Shown: positions 5,144 to 5,292 of the stretch, piece after piece | Numbering within the stretch: position 1 is the stretch's first letter | Layout: each line of letters begins with the position of its first letter | From: a candidate division Zixibacteria bacterium DG_27 | Lineage (GTDB): Bacteria; Zixibacteria; MSB-5A5; DG-27 | NCBI GenBank assembly: GCA_001302725.1 | Contig: LIZU01000113.1 | Span: 1-5,292, forward strand | Length of the DNA stretch: 5,292 bases | Direction of reading: 5' to 3' | Notes under the pieces: model-generated | What the model saw: the letters and a program-made list of their open reading frames with translations, nothing else | Databases searched by the model: none | Told to the model about the DNA's origin: nothing | Made by a program: the position numbers and the translations under genes

Positions 5144-5292
5144 ATGTTTTCTCCAGTCAAGTTCTGGAAACAGATTAGCCCAGACCGACGGATTAACATA
5201 GTTGCCGTCGTAGCCTTTCTTTCTGCCTTGGTGGTTCTGCTGCAATTCTACATCCATGACTTACATCCGCGCATTTTCCCCCCTCCAAATGT
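5144..5292 (+). CDS. N-terminal fragment of a membrane-anchored protein
   Basis: Open frame running off the right edge with 49 codons visible. The start ATG has AGGGA at 5128-5132, 11 nt upstream. The fragment opens with a short basic stretch (Lys6, Lys9, Arg15, Arg16), then a hydrophobic helix at about residues 18-37, NIVAVVAFLSALVVLLQFYI, followed by HDLHPRIFPPP. This is a single transmembrane segment or uncleaved signal anchor, with the N-terminus predicted inside by the positive-inside rule. No small-residue cleavage motif or lipobox cysteine follows, so secretion as a cleaved protein is less likely. It lies after the mdh terminator and therefore probably belongs to a separate unit. The family is not recognised; too little is visible to assign a function. 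Confidence 0.6.
   Translation, partial: MFSPVKFWKQISPDRRINIVAVVAFLSALVVLLQFYIHDLHPRIFPPPN

Noticed and set aside
1..5292. CRISPR arrays, tRNA or rRNA genes, insertion sequences, phage or defence genes
   Set aside because: No regularly spaced repeats, no cloverleaf or rRNA-like stretches, and no transposase, integrase or defence motifs were seen on either strand.

Overview
The window is a compact bacterial block of central-carbon genes, all on the + strand, with a little over half G+C by eye. The family variants are ordinary bacterial ones: a split SucC/SucD succinyl-CoA synthetase, a short NDK, and a 308-residue lactate-dehydrogenase-like malate dehydrogenase rather than the enterobacterial type. 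I cannot name the lineage from the sequence. A non-enterobacterial, possibly anaerobic or uncultivated bacterial lineage fits, and the nickel-dependent LarA-type protein is compatible with that.

Layout. Positions 1-108 are a leader with no convincing gene or promoter; a short cysteine-containing frame there looks like a protein tail but is closed by stops. Then follow sucC (109-1245), a 79-nt gap holding a perfect hairpin, sucD (1325-2230), ndk (2227-2658, overlapping sucD by 4 nt at ATGA) and a LarA/DUF2088 racemase-family gene (2671-3927, 12 nt after ndk). These four genes look like one transcription unit. A 202-nt AT-richer gap (3928-4129) carries a short direct repeat and a good candidate promoter for mdh (4130-5056). 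A strong rho-independent terminator (5087-5116) closes mdh. A new gene for a membrane-anchored protein starts at 5144 and runs off the window.

How the genes fit together. SucCD makes ATP or GTP from succinyl-CoA, and NDK equilibrates nucleoside triphosphates, so their translational coupling makes biochemical sense. Mdh interconverts L-malate and oxaloacetate. The LarA-family protein keeps every nickel-pincer and catalytic position I could align, so it is probably an active 2-hydroxyacid racemase or epimerase. Its place between two TCA-cycle loci raises the testable idea that its substrate is malate or another TCA-linked hydroxyacid. No clearly new multi-gene system is visible; the LarA homologue in this context and the intra-operon hairpins are the points most worth a second look.
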